This document shows, one piece after another, positions 7,557 through 15,211 of a stretch of DNA of 19,516 bases. Source of the DNA: DATKMG01 sp035541995 (GTDB lineage: Bacteria; Acidobacteriota; Terriglobia; Versatilivoradales; Versatilivoraceae). The DNA is taken from contig DATKMG010000104.1 in assembly GCA_035541995.1 (NCBI GenBank), forward strand, positions 1 through 19,516, given 5' to 3'. The stretch's first letter is position 1. Each line of letters starts with the position of its first letter. The position numbers and the translations under genes were made by a program. The notes beneath the pieces were generated by a model. It saw nothing but the letters and a program-made list of their open reading frames with translations. It did not search any database and had not been told where the DNA came from.

Positions 7557-10211
7557 TCAACTGCCGTGAGGAGGGTGCCCCTTCTCCTGGGAGTATTCGT
7601 GGAGTGCTGGGCGCTTGTGTTCAGGAACCAGATCGTCCCATTTCAGCAGCGGCTTGATGGCAGCAACGGCTGAATCGGTGACTAACCGCAAGGTCACAAT
7701 TTCCTGGGCACGGATCGGAAACCGATAGTGTGGTTTCCCCTCCAGCGGCCTTGCATTTTCACCAAGCAGGTTTGTCAGGGAAGCGCTTCGATGAGGCAGG
7801 AATAGACTGACTTCAGCTTTGCCGGTGATACCGAGGGATTCTACTAACCGAAGCTCAATGTCACGGCCTTCACGACGAATCGCCTCGACAATGACATTGT
7901 CCGATGTGCGTAGAAACGACCGGGGAGGCGATGGCTTACTCCGTGGAAAAAGAACCGGCGGGCAGTCATATTCCCAGGCCATCCGGGCAATGCGTGCGTC
8001 TGACCAATCTTCCTGGTGGGCCACGATGGCATATTCCAAATGATGTGTGCCCTTCCCGCTAAGCCATGAATTCGGATAACCGTAGTATTTGTCCAGAGCG
8101 TTCAAGAAGTAGAGAATAGGCGTCCTGCCATTGAGTTCCCTGCCGGTCAGGCCGCGATCCAGGATGGCAACGCCACCTCCGCCGGCCAGAGCATAGTGGG
8201 ACCAACGAACTGCTGGAACAATCCCTTTGGTCCAGCCGTGCAGCTTTGGATTCGGTTGCTCCCATGACCCGTGTGAAAACCCGTAAGGAATTCCTCGACG
8301 CACTTCCAAAATCGATTCAGCCAGCGGGAATTCAGCTAGGACCACAGTGCCGTCAGGAATGTCATTTAATTCCGATTCGAAGTCGATGCGGGGATAATCC
8401 TTGTAGAACCGCACCAGACGACGACAGGAAGCACCTCCGAAGAACTCACCATTGATCTCAACAGTGGTTGCGAGCGGACCGTCCTGAGCGCGAATCGTGT
8501 GTGAGTGATCACTGGTGGAATCCAGCCTGGTCCGAGCCGGGCGGGGCTGCATCTGATCGCCCGCATCACCGGTTTGTTGACTGGGCTTTTCCGCAACCAG
8601 GACATTGGCCGGGGCACCAAACATCTCCCGTCCTGTAGACTTGAGCCTGAGGCTAAGAAGCGCTCCTGTTTTCGGATCCACTTTAGCCTGGTAGTGCTGC
8701 GTCTCAATCACGTCAGGCAAGTCCGTTTCGCGTGAAGAGAATACCGCCTTTGCTGAGAGCTTCCAGCTTCCTACGCTGGTCGGTGGGAGATCGGTGCGGC
8801 AGAGGACCGTCCCATCCGGCATGGATTGACAGGAAACCCCCTCAAGCCTTTCCCCTTCCGACGATGGCAAAATAAAGGGATCGTTCCGCGTCCAGTTGAG
8901 AGGATTAAAGAATCCGAGGCCCTCCCCTTCCGATAGTAGAGATCGACCAGAGGCCTCCAGGATCTTGCCAACATTTGTCTCAACCCAGTCAAAGCGATCT
9001 TTGACATCCCAGCTCTTTTCATCCTCGAAGACCATGCCACCCGCGGCACCCCATAGCGTGTTGCGATCCATGTTGAGGAACATTTGGAGCCATGCAGAGT
9101 AGAGAGTTTGAACGGGGTACTCATAATGGGTATTAAGGCTCGCCGCTGTGGCCAATATTTCGGCTGCCTGCAGGGCGTGTTCATTTTTGCGAAAGCGGCC
9201 CTTTACTTTGGGACATTGGATCCAAAACGCGTCGAAGTCGTAGGCAGTCCCACCGCGCAAGGTGGGTAACTTGATTCGTTCGGCCCTAAGACCCGGCAGG
9301 ATTGCGTCCAGGTATTTCCCGGCTGTCGTGAAACGAAGCTTGGTTTTGGGCGCGAATGTTTGCCACTGCCGGAGAAACTCGCTCGGATACTGTTTCCGGG
9401 CCGGTGCCAGAGCGTAGTCGCCGGCACCAGCAAGAATTATGATGGGTAGATCATCGGGGGTTTTCCCGACCCTCTCTTCCAAGAACCTCTCAACTTCCTG
9501 GAGTTGCCCGTCGGTCAGCGATTCCCGTGTTGCCATGACCGGCTCCAACTCACTATAGTGTCCCCCCGCCAGAGATAAAATCCGCGTCCCGTTTGGCGAT
9601 TCAGTCCAATGGATGGAACTCCCGGTGGGATTCTTGCGCGTGTACACCATGGCTCTCAGTCCCAGACCCGATGCAATCTGTGCCATCTGGTCGTGAGTGC
9701 CGCACACATCGATCGTCCATGCAAAGTTAGGACGGACTCCAAACACTTCTTTCTGCCAGCGTAACCCCTCTACTCCTATCCGAACCAGCGCCTCACCTCC
9801 GGACAGATTGACAGTGGATTCCAAGAAGAATCCGTTCACCAGTTCCACTCGGCCTTCCTTGATGCGTTGGCGAAGCTCCTCCATTCGCTCAGGGTGGAAG
9901 TTCATCATCGCGATGAGATTGTTGACCTCAGAAAGCACGAAGGCGTATTGAGGATCATCATGAACACGGTCGAGGTGATCGAAATAACTGTTGGCACAAT
10001 ACACTCGCTCTTTGGAGAAGGTGGTCAGCCAGCCGCAACTCGCAGGGTGAAAGTTCGGTACGATGAAGACGGTTCTGCCGATTAGGGAGGAGCGATTTGT
10101 CTCCAGGAACAACAGGGGAGAGGAGAACAGTGCAGCCAGAAAATTGCGCCGAGTGAAGCGTTGTCGATCTACGGAGTCTTTTTCAATCATAGCGTCGATA
10201 TTATAGTTCAT
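7557..10211 (-). CDS. Glycoside hydrolase family 38-like protein (alpha-mannosidase type), Tat-exported, atypical metal site
   Basis: An 884-residue protein with the GH38 architecture: an N-terminal (beta/alpha)7 catalytic domain to about 350, a helical mid-domain at about 350-430, and beta-sandwich domains to the C-terminus. The twin-arginine signal TRRNFLAALFSSPLLFL has Arg21-Arg22. The nucleophile motif is kept as AWTIDVCGTHDQM (Asp168, with Cys in place of the usual Phe). The family's first zinc motif, HxHxDxGW, is instead NFHPASCGW (54-61), and the NxFHDxLPG motif is NMDRNTLWG (380-388). Three of four expected zinc ligands are therefore absent, which makes the activity uncertain. The ATG at 10211 follows AGGAAAG at good spacing. 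The gene heads the minus-strand run; the 240-bp gap to the GMC gene leaves room for a second promoter. Confidence 0.85.
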   Translation of the reverse strand: MNYNIDAMIEKDSVDRQRFTRRNFLAALFSSPLLFLETNRSSLIGRTVFIVPNFHPASCGWLTTFSKERVYCANSYFDHLDRVHDDPQYAFVLSEVNNLIAMMNFHPERMEELRQRIKEGRVELVNGFFLESTVNLSGGEALVRIGVEGLRWQKEVFGVRPNFAWTIDVCGTHDQMAQIASGLGLRAMVYTRKNPTGSSIHWTESPNGTRILSLAGGHYSELEPVMATRESLTDGQLQEVERFLEERVGKTPDDLPIIILAGAGDYALAPARKQYPSEFLRQWQTFAPKTKLRFTTAGKYLDAILPGLRAERIKLPTLRGGTAYDFDAFWIQCPKVKGRFRKNEHALQAAEILATAASLNTHYEYPVQTLYSAWLQMFLNMDRNTLWGAAGGMVFEDEKSWDVKDRFDWVETNVGKILEASGRSLLSEGEGLGFFNPLNWTRNDPFILPSSEGERLEGVSCQSMPDGTVLCRTDLPPTSVGSWKLSAKAVFSSRETDLPDVIETQHYQAKVDPKTGALLSLRLKSTGREMFGAPANVLVAEKPSQQTGDAGDQMQPRPARTRLDSTSDHSHTIRAQDGPLATTVEINGEFFGGASCRRLVRFYKDYPRIDFESELNDIPDGTVVLAEFPLAESILEVRRGIPYGFSHGSWEQPNPKLHGWTKGIVPAVRWSHYALAGGGGVAILDRGLTGRELNGRTPILYFLNALDKYYGYPNSWLSGKGTHHLEYAIVAHQEDWSDARIARMAWEYDCPPVLFPRSKPSPPRSFLRTSDNVIVEAIRREGRDIELRLVESLGITGKAEVSLFLPHRSASLTNLLGENARPLEGKPHYRFPIRAQEIVTLRLVTDSAVAAIKPLLKWDDLVPEHKRPALHEYSQEKGHPPHGS

Positions 10212-10627
10212 CGTCTTTCCTAAGGCTTATTCTTTGTACAGGAAGGGCATAGAGCCACGACCTGCGACAATCAGCATAGAAGTTCCTCTATCCATGCCAG
10301 TGGAAGGGTTCCTCCGCAATCAATTGTTGATGGCACGATCGTCAGGAATGCTGGAGGGCCCCGCTCCGTCGGGGCCATGGTCGCGTCGGGTGACGGCGGT
10401 CACTCGCGTGACCCTCCGTCCAATCCCGTGTTTTCATGAAAGAAAGTTTTTTTGAGTGAACAGGGAACATTTCCAGTGGTAACTTCGTTCTACTTCAAAG
10501 CAGGGGTGGTTTGTCCCCAAAGGGGAGGTTCTTTCTCAACTACCCTGTTGATTTCCCGAAGACTCTCTGGATCTTGATGACCACGGCGTTTCAACATCCT
10601 CGAAAAGGTACAGTGTAAGGAGGAGAT
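10212..10627. other. Divergent intergenic region between the GH38-like and lipoprotein genes
   Basis: 416 bp that should contain the promoters of both flanking genes, which point away from each other. I found no convincing sigma-70 pair. Near the minus-strand gene lies its ribosome-binding site. The middle holds the structured element at 10352-10418, followed by a 10-bp palindrome TTTCATGAAA (10432-10441) and a T7 run (10447-10453). A short hairpin TCCCCAAAGGGGA is at 10514-10526. The 73-codon frame at 10234-10455 does not look coding. Confidence 0.6.
10352..10418. other. Structured inverted-repeat element (predicted three-way junction); possible RNA or REP-like element
   Basis: Three nested pairings fit together with almost no unpaired bases. 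The outer stem is GGAG 10353-10356 with CTCC 10414-10417, plus a T-G wobble at 10352/10418. Hairpin 1 is GGCCCCG 10357-10363 with CGGGGCC 10370-10376, loop CTCCGT. Hairpin 2 runs from 10379-10394 against 10399-10413: fifteen pairs, including two G-T wobbles, one bulged T at 10386 and loop GGCG. The flanks are noticeably less GC-rich. The flanking genes diverge, so it is not a terminator for either. It could be a 5'-leader structure, a small RNA or a mobile palindromic repeat; which strand is transcribed cannot be told. Confidence 0.55.
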
Positions 10628-11581
10628 ATGTTAAGGACTCGGTCCGGTTTATTCAGATTAGCAATGTTGGCGAGCTTGCTGATGGTCCTTGCCGGTTGTG
10701 ATGAAATGCTGGCGGAACGGGATGCCAGTATCAGGAAATCCTTCCAGGTTGCCCCGGGAGGACGACTGACGTTGGACGTCAATTCCGGATCTATCGATGT
10801 ATCGTCCGCTGCAACCAGCCAGGTCAACATTGAAGTGATCCGCAAGGTCAAGACCTCCGATCCTCGCCAGACAGAAGAGATCTTGCGCGAGCACCAAGTG
10901 GAATTCCGTCAGGAAGGAAACGATGTGTTGGTAAGGACTACAGGGGGGAGTTCAGGTTTCTGGAATAATTTGTGGAAGCACCTGGAGGTCCGATATGTTA
11001 TCAGCGTGCCCCGAAAGTATAATCTCGACCTGAAGACCTCAGGGGGCAGCATTGCTGTAAGTGACCTGGAAGGAGAAGTCGTGTCCCGGACCTCTGGCGG
11101 GAGCTTAAACTTCGGCCACGTCCAGGGCACTATCTCCGGTAAGACCTCTGGTGGCAGTATTACCGTCAAGGAGTGCGGGGGGAAAGTCGATGTTAATACA
11201 TCTGGTGGAAGCATCAATCTGGGAAAGGTAAGCGGGCCCTTGAATGCCCATACCTCGGGAGGCAGTGTCACAATTGACGAGGTGATGGGGGATGTGAAGG
11301 CTTCCACTTCGGGTGGATCAATACGGGCGACGATCTCTCGTCAACCCACTTCGGATTGTGAACTTAGCACATCCGGAGGGAGCATTCACCTCGATTTAAA
11401 CAAGGACCTGAACCTGAATCTTGTGGCCAAAGCCGGGGGGGGGGATGTCGAAACCGACGTACCCATTCTGGTTCAAGGAACAATCAGCAAATCGTCGCTT
11501 CAGGGCAAGATGAATTCCGGAGGACCTGAACTCTACGTGCATTCCTCCGGCGGGGGTGTTCATATCAGGAAACTACAGTAG
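10628..11581 (+). CDS. DUF4097-type beta-repeat lipoprotein
   Basis: A predicted outer-membrane or periplasmic lipoprotein of 317 residues. The signal peptide ends in lipobox LAGC with lipidation at Cys24. After an N-terminal region (35-130) with FQVAPGGRLTLDVNSGSIDV, the protein is a solenoid of short beta repeats marked by TSGGS at residues 137, 155, 173, 191, 209, 227 and 248. The first six are spaced exactly 18 residues apart. The last copies (NSGGP, SSGGG) are degenerate. Such DUF4097/putative-adhesin proteins form right-handed beta structures; their biological role is mostly unknown. A strong Shine-Dalgarno, AAGGAGGAG, lies directly before the ATG. The synonymous codons of the repeat units differ widely, so the repeat is old and kept by protein-level selection. 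Confidence 0.9.
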   Translation: MLRTRSGLFRLAMLASLLMVLAGCDEMLAERDASIRKSFQVAPGGRLTLDVNSGSIDVSSAATSQVNIEVIRKVKTSDPRQTEEILREHQVEFRQEGNDVLVRTTGGSSGFWNNLWKHLEVRYVISVPRKYNLDLKTSGGSIAVSDLEGEVVSRTSGGSLNFGHVQGTISGKTSGGSITVKECGGKVDVNTSGGSINLGKVSGPLNAHTSGGSVTIDEVMGDVKASTSGGSIRATISRQPTSDCELSTSGGSIHLDLNKDLNLNLVAKAGGGDVETDVPILVQGTISKSSLQGKMNSGGPELYVHSSGGGVHIRKLQ

Positions 11582-11988
11582 ACGTGTTTTTGGTCCAAGA
11601 ACCCCAGACACTCCACTTGACCGGGCTTGACTTCTTTTTCGAACTTGTAGCGTGCTCTCGTGATCAGAGAGCCGATGTAGCCTGCCAAGGAGAAGAAAGG
11701 CGTGCCGGCGGCGACGCTTTCGAATGGTGTGGCCGGTCGCTCTGCCGTTTTGTCTCAGAAGCTGCCCTCATCTTTATCTAACAAAAAGACTCGTTCCCGC
11801 CTTAAAATCACCTTTAATTGCTGACTTCAAATCCCCGCGCATGTTGACGGAAAAAATGAAGTCTCACTCTCAGACCAACAAAAATTGATCGTAGAGGCAC
11901 TCCTTAAGATTTCCTGTTAGTTAGGAGACAATCTTTCCGTGTGGCCGAGGGTGTATAATGATGAATACCTGATCCCGAGGTGACATTT
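11582..11988. other. Intergenic region with an uncertain minus-strand coding-like frame
   Basis: About 400 bp between the lipoprotein and PEP-mutase genes. From about 11760 to 11566 the minus strand has an open frame reading, among others, ATPFESVAAGTPFFSLAGY and RARYKFEKEVKPGQVE, which looks protein-like but has no ATG and begins just after a stop. The plus-strand frame 11584-11781 is also open. The remainder (11782-11940) is AT-richer and holds nothing recognisable until the -10 element at 11954. No terminator with a T tract was seen behind the lipoprotein gene. Confidence 0.5.
11954..11959 (+). promoter_or_regulatory. Candidate -10 box (TATAAT) for the PEP-mutase family gene
   Basis: A perfect TATAAT lies 29 bp before the ATG at 11989, implying a short leader of roughly 20-25 nt that includes the GAGG ribosome-binding site. 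The -35 region at 16-18 bp spacing (around CAATCT) is a poor match to TTGACA, so the promoter is suggestive only. Confidence 0.4.
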
Positions 11989-12813
11989 ATGAGTACCAAG
12001 CAGAACGAAAAGGCCGTTCGTTTCCGCGCACTTCACGAGGCTCCGGGCACCTTTGTAATTCCAAATCCATGGGATGTCGGCTCCGCACGCTTGCTTGCTG
12101 GCCTCGGTTTCCAGGCGTTGGCCACGTCGAGCGCTGCCTGCGCTGTTGCCCTGGGCCGAAGGGATGGCAGGCTGACGCGGGAGCAGGCATTGGCTCACGC
12201 GCGTTTGATCGTCGACGCGACGGATTTGCCCGTCTCTGCCGATCTGGAAAAGGGCTTTGGTGATTTCCCCGAAGTGGTGGCGGAAACGGTCCGGCTTGCG
12301 GCTGATGTGGGACTGGTTGGATGCACGATCGAGGATGCGACGGGCGACCCAGACCGCCCCCTTTACGATTTTAGCCTGGCTGTGGAGCGGATCGTAGCAG
12401 CCGCGCAGGCGGCACGCACATTCTCGTTTCCCTTTATCCTGACGGCGCGAGCACATAATTTCCTTTACGACACACCGAGACTGGAGGAAACCATTAGCCG
12501 GCTTCAAGCATTCGAAAAAGCTGGAGCCGACGTACTGTTTGCACCCGGACTACCTGATCTTGCCGCAGTGAGCGCAGTCTGTGCAGCGGTAACGAAGCCA
12601 GTTAATTTCATGGTGGGGATCAAAGGAAAGTCATTTTCCGTGGCTGAACTTGCCGCAGCCGGAGTCAAGCGCATCAGCCTTGCGACTTCACTGTATCGCA
12701 CGTCCATGACCGGGTTGCTCGACGCTGCATGCGAGGTGAAAGACAAAGGCCAGTTTGGTTTCCTCGACAGGTGCCTGACAACTCCGGAGCTGATCAAAAT
12801 CATGCGCATTTGA
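11989..12813 (+). CDS. Isocitrate lyase/phosphoenolpyruvate mutase superfamily enzyme
   Basis: A 274-residue TIM-barrel enzyme that would make or cleave a C-C or C-P bond in a 2-oxo or 2-hydroxy acid. Family marks are the opening FVIPNPWDVGSARLL (22-36), the metal/substrate motif LPVSADLEKGFGD (80-92; Asp85, Glu87), the VGCTIEDATGDP segment (Glu115-Asp116) and the barrel strand PFILTARAHNFL (148-159). The KKCGH signature of true isocitrate lyases is absent; the corresponding loop reads CAVALGRRDG. The product therefore belongs to the broad PEP mutase-like group (oxaloacetate hydrolase, carboxyPEP mutase, methylisocitrate lyase and others), and the substrate cannot be fixed. The ATG at 11989 is preferred over the upstream GTG at 11980 because GAGG then sits 8 nt away. 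Confidence 0.88.
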   Translation: MSTKQNEKAVRFRALHEAPGTFVIPNPWDVGSARLLAGLGFQALATSSAACAVALGRRDGRLTREQALAHARLIVDATDLPVSADLEKGFGDFPEVVAETVRLAADVGLVGCTIEDATGDPDRPLYDFSLAVERIVAAAQAARTFSFPFILTARAHNFLYDTPRLEETISRLQAFEKAGADVLFAPGLPDLAAVSAVCAAVTKPVNFMVGIKGKSFSVAELAAAGVKRISLATSLYRTSMTGLLDAACEVKDKGQFGFLDRCLTTPELIKIMRI

Positions 12814-13050
12814 GTGCCCCGACTTATACGAAGAACATACCGGGATTACAGCAGAGCCTTTATCCTAAGATCCTCTCTTGTCCCCCAGACCGGAAGTTGC
12901 AGAAATCTAACATGGGTGTAAGAGGCTGAGGTAAAATATCCAAGAATAACTACGGTTCCTGGCTACTTCGATGGAAACCGATTTCTGATTAGGCTCGATC
13001 CGGGCGCTTACCAGGGGTTCGGAACGATTCTCTTGAAAGGAGATCTTCAG

Positions 13051-13647
13051 ATGGTATTGACTCCCTCCACCATGTTGGAACTTGGTACCAAGGCCCTCGA
13101 TTTTGCCTTACCGGATGTTGTTACCGGGAAGACGATCAGCCTGGATACATTCTCTGGGAGCAGAGCTTTCCTGGTTATCTTCCTCTGCCGGCATTGTCCT
13201 TATGTGCAGCATGTTCGAGAGGAGCTGGCGAAGCTGGGAAGGGATTACTTCGATCAATCGGTTGGTATCGTTGCGATCAGTGCCAATGACGCGGCCAATT
13301 ATCCGGATGATCGTCCCGAAAGCTTAAACGAATTTGCTGTCGAATTGGGATTGAATTATCCGCTGTGTTACGACGAGAGCCAGAATACGGCAAAGGCTTA
13401 CACGGCGGCGTGCACGCCCGATTTCTTTCTCTACGACGATCGCAGAAAACTCGTCTATCGGGGCCAGCTCGACGACAGTCGTCCAGGCAATAATATTCCG
13501 GTAACTGGACGGGACCTGCGGGCAGCTCTGGACGCCGTTTTGGCCGGTAATCCCGTTTCATCACAGCAGAAGCCCAGTCTCGGATGCAACATCAAATGGA
13601 AGACCGGGCAAGAACCCGTTTATGCCCGAACGGCGAGGGGCGTCTAG
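13051..13647 (+). CDS. Thioredoxin-like AhpC/TSA-family redoxin
   Basis: A 198-residue thioredoxin-fold protein without signal peptide, so cytoplasmic. It has the redoxin opening GTKALDFALPDVVTGKTISL, then strand LVIFLCRHCPYVQ with a redox CxxC (Cys46-Arg-His-Cys49) at the end of the second beta strand. ACTPDFFLYD (120-129) supplies the cis-Pro segment, with an additional Cys121. The C-terminal SLGCNIKWKTG (Cys179) is characteristic of this subgroup of AhpC/TSA-like proteins. It likely reduces disulphides or peroxides; the partner is unknown. The ATG at 13051 has AAAGGAG 8 nt upstream and is preferred over the TTG at 13033, which lies before that site. The 237 bp upstream hold no convincing promoter. 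Confidence 0.9.
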   Translation: MVLTPSTMLELGTKALDFALPDVVTGKTISLDTFSGSRAFLVIFLCRHCPYVQHVREELAKLGRDYFDQSVGIVAISANDAANYPDDRPESLNEFAVELGLNYPLCYDESQNTAKAYTAACTPDFFLYDDRRKLVYRGQLDDSRPGNNIPVTGRDLRAALDAVLAGNPVSSQQKPSLGCNIKWKTGQEPVYARTARGV

Positions 13648-13879
13648 GAACTTAAACGAGTAGCGGAAGGACTTAAAGCTCAACCAGCCCGTGTCTTTTT
13701 ACGCCCCTACCCTGCTGCCGCGTGTAGTGCAGCTTTCGCCAGAAACCGAGACTCTCTCCCCTGACCATTCGGTACTTGACAATTCCATCCCGACAGCGAG
13801 TTTAGGCGCACAGGCGTCTTCGAAGATTAGATGTTAAAATTCCCTATGCCCATTTCTCATTATATGCAGGAGTTCTAAA

Positions 13880-13927
13880 TTGACGCGCTGTTGTGTCCCA
13901 GCCTCAGGCCTCAGGGAGAAAGCTTGA
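13880..13927 (+). CDS. Putative 15-residue leader peptide overlapping the ogl start
   Basis: A TTG-started frame reading MTRCCVPASGLREKA and ending in TGA at 13925-13927. It has AGGAG 8 nt before the TTG, better than most starts in this window. Its TGA overlaps the likely TTG start of oligogalacturonate lyase (13924) as TTGA, so the two would be translationally coupled. Two tandem CCTCAGG heptamers lie inside it (13902-13915). There is no homology evidence; a chance frame is possible. Confidence 0.35.
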   Translation: MTRCCVPASGLREKA

Positions 13928-15060
13928 CACACAGTAAAGGACAGTACTTTCCTTCGGAACACCGCCGCTTTTCGGATGAACGAACGGGGACGATGGTTCA
14001 CCAACTCACCCAGCATCCTTCCATCAACCACAACCTCTACTTTCTCAATCATTCCTTCACCCCGGATGGTCAAAACGTCATATTGGTCTCCTACCGGGAT
14101 GGAAATCCCAACTTATATGAGGCCGGTTTCCCTGATGGCGAAATCCGCCAGCTGACCGAAGACACTGCACTCCATCCTTTTTCCGCCTGTCTCTCTCACG
14201 ATGGCAACTCTCTCTATCTGACACGCGGCGGTTCAATCTGGCGACTCGACCGGGATTCCCTCGAGGAGGAGTGTCTGGCTGCTTTTCCCAATTCCCAACT
14301 AGGCGAGTGCAATTTGAGTGGAACCGGTGAATGGCTCGTAACAGCCATCAAGCAGGGGAGCGAATCGGGAATTGCGGTGGTCCGGACCGATGGGAGAGAT
14401 TCGCAGGTAGCCTTGCGCTGGTCAAGAACGATCATTCATCCTCAGTTTCATCCTCTGGACGACCAGATCATCGAATTCGCCAGCGACCCGGCGCCGAGAA
14501 TGCATCTCCTGAATCGAGAGACTGGAGAACCAACCTGTCTGTACGAGCACGGGAACGATGAGTTCATTGTCCATGAGACGTTTCTCGGTTCTACGGGAGA
14601 CCTTGTCTTTACAGTGTGGCCATTTTCGTTGAAGAGGATGAACCTCAAGAGCCGGGAGATTGGAGCAATTGCCGATTTCAATGCCTGGCACATTTCCCCT
14701 GATGCGGCCGGCAAACGAATTCTCTGTGACACCAATCATCCGGATCAAGGGATTCAGATTGTGGATTCAAGCACGGGTAATCGCCGTCTGGTCTGTTACC
14801 CCCGAAGCTCGAACCAGGGCTCTCAGTGGAGGACTTCGCGATACGCCGTAGCCGAAGATTGGGCCCGCGCCGCGGAGCAGCAATCAGAAGAACGTCGGCA
14901 GAGCTTGAGTTGGATGGAGATGAAAACCGATACAGTCTATGGCCCACAATGGACTCATCCGCACCCGTCTTGGGGCCCTGATGAGCGGTACGTCGTCTAC
15001 ACTTCCGACGTATCAGGATTTCCGCAAGTATATGCGGCAGAAGTTGGAGAAGCGAGCTGA
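13924..15060 (+). CDS. ogl: Oligogalacturonate lyase (polysaccharide lyase family 22)
   Basis: Cytoplasmic enzyme that cleaves short oligogalacturonates from pectin by beta-elimination, giving 5-keto-4-deoxyuronate. The 378-residue product is a seven-bladed beta-propeller with family stretches VHQLTQHPSINHNLYFLNHSF (about 25-45), RTIIHPQFHPLDDQIIEFA, YEHGNDEFIVHETFLGSTGD and GPQWTHPHPSWGPDE. The manganese ligands known from the Yersinia enzyme (His287, Gln350, His353, His355) match His256 in NAWHISPD and Gln342, His345 and His347 here, with the same Q-x2-H-x-H spacing. No signal peptide is present, as expected for the cytoplasmic enzyme. The TTG at 13924, preceded by GGGAG, is chosen; a longer TTG at 13891 has weaker support. 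Other pectin genes are not in the window. A small hairpin (15070-15074/15081-15085) follows the stop without a T tract. Confidence 0.92.
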   Translation: MTHSKGQYFPSEHRRFSDERTGTMVHQLTQHPSINHNLYFLNHSFTPDGQNVILVSYRDGNPNLYEAGFPDGEIRQLTEDTALHPFSACLSHDGNSLYLTRGGSIWRLDRDSLEEECLAAFPNSQLGECNLSGTGEWLVTAIKQGSESGIAVVRTDGRDSQVALRWSRTIIHPQFHPLDDQIIEFASDPAPRMHLLNRETGEPTCLYEHGNDEFIVHETFLGSTGDLVFTVWPFSLKRMNLKSREIGAIADFNAWHISPDAAGKRILCDTNHPDQGIQIVDSSTGNRRLVCYPRSSNQGSQWRTSRYAVAEDWARAAEQQSEERRQSLSWMEMKTDTVYGPQWTHPHPSWGPDERYVVYTSDVSGFPQVYAAEVGEAS

Positions 15061-15211
15061 TTTGAGCGGGGGAGGCAATGCTCCCTTGGGCGTTGTGGTA
15101 CTTAGAACGAGCCATGCTCTGGAGATTTCGCTGTAATTGAAGGACGCTGTTTAGAAGTAGCTGCCTATTGGACTCACTGACAAAGATCCGCAATCAATGA
15201 CAAGATGACTC

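Noticed and set aside
10352..10418. tRNA gene or intrinsic terminator
   Set aside because: It has three stems but no D/TpsiC-type loops or anticodon arm, and the T run is about 30 nt beyond the structure while both neighbouring genes diverge.
10234..10455. 73-codon plus-strand frame
   Set aside because: It runs through the inverted-repeat element, its composition is not protein-like and it has no ribosome-binding site.
13776..13781. TTGACA as the -35 box of an ogl promoter
   Set aside because: The hexamer is perfect, but the sequence 16-18 bp downstream (AGTTTA and neighbours) does not resemble a -10 box.
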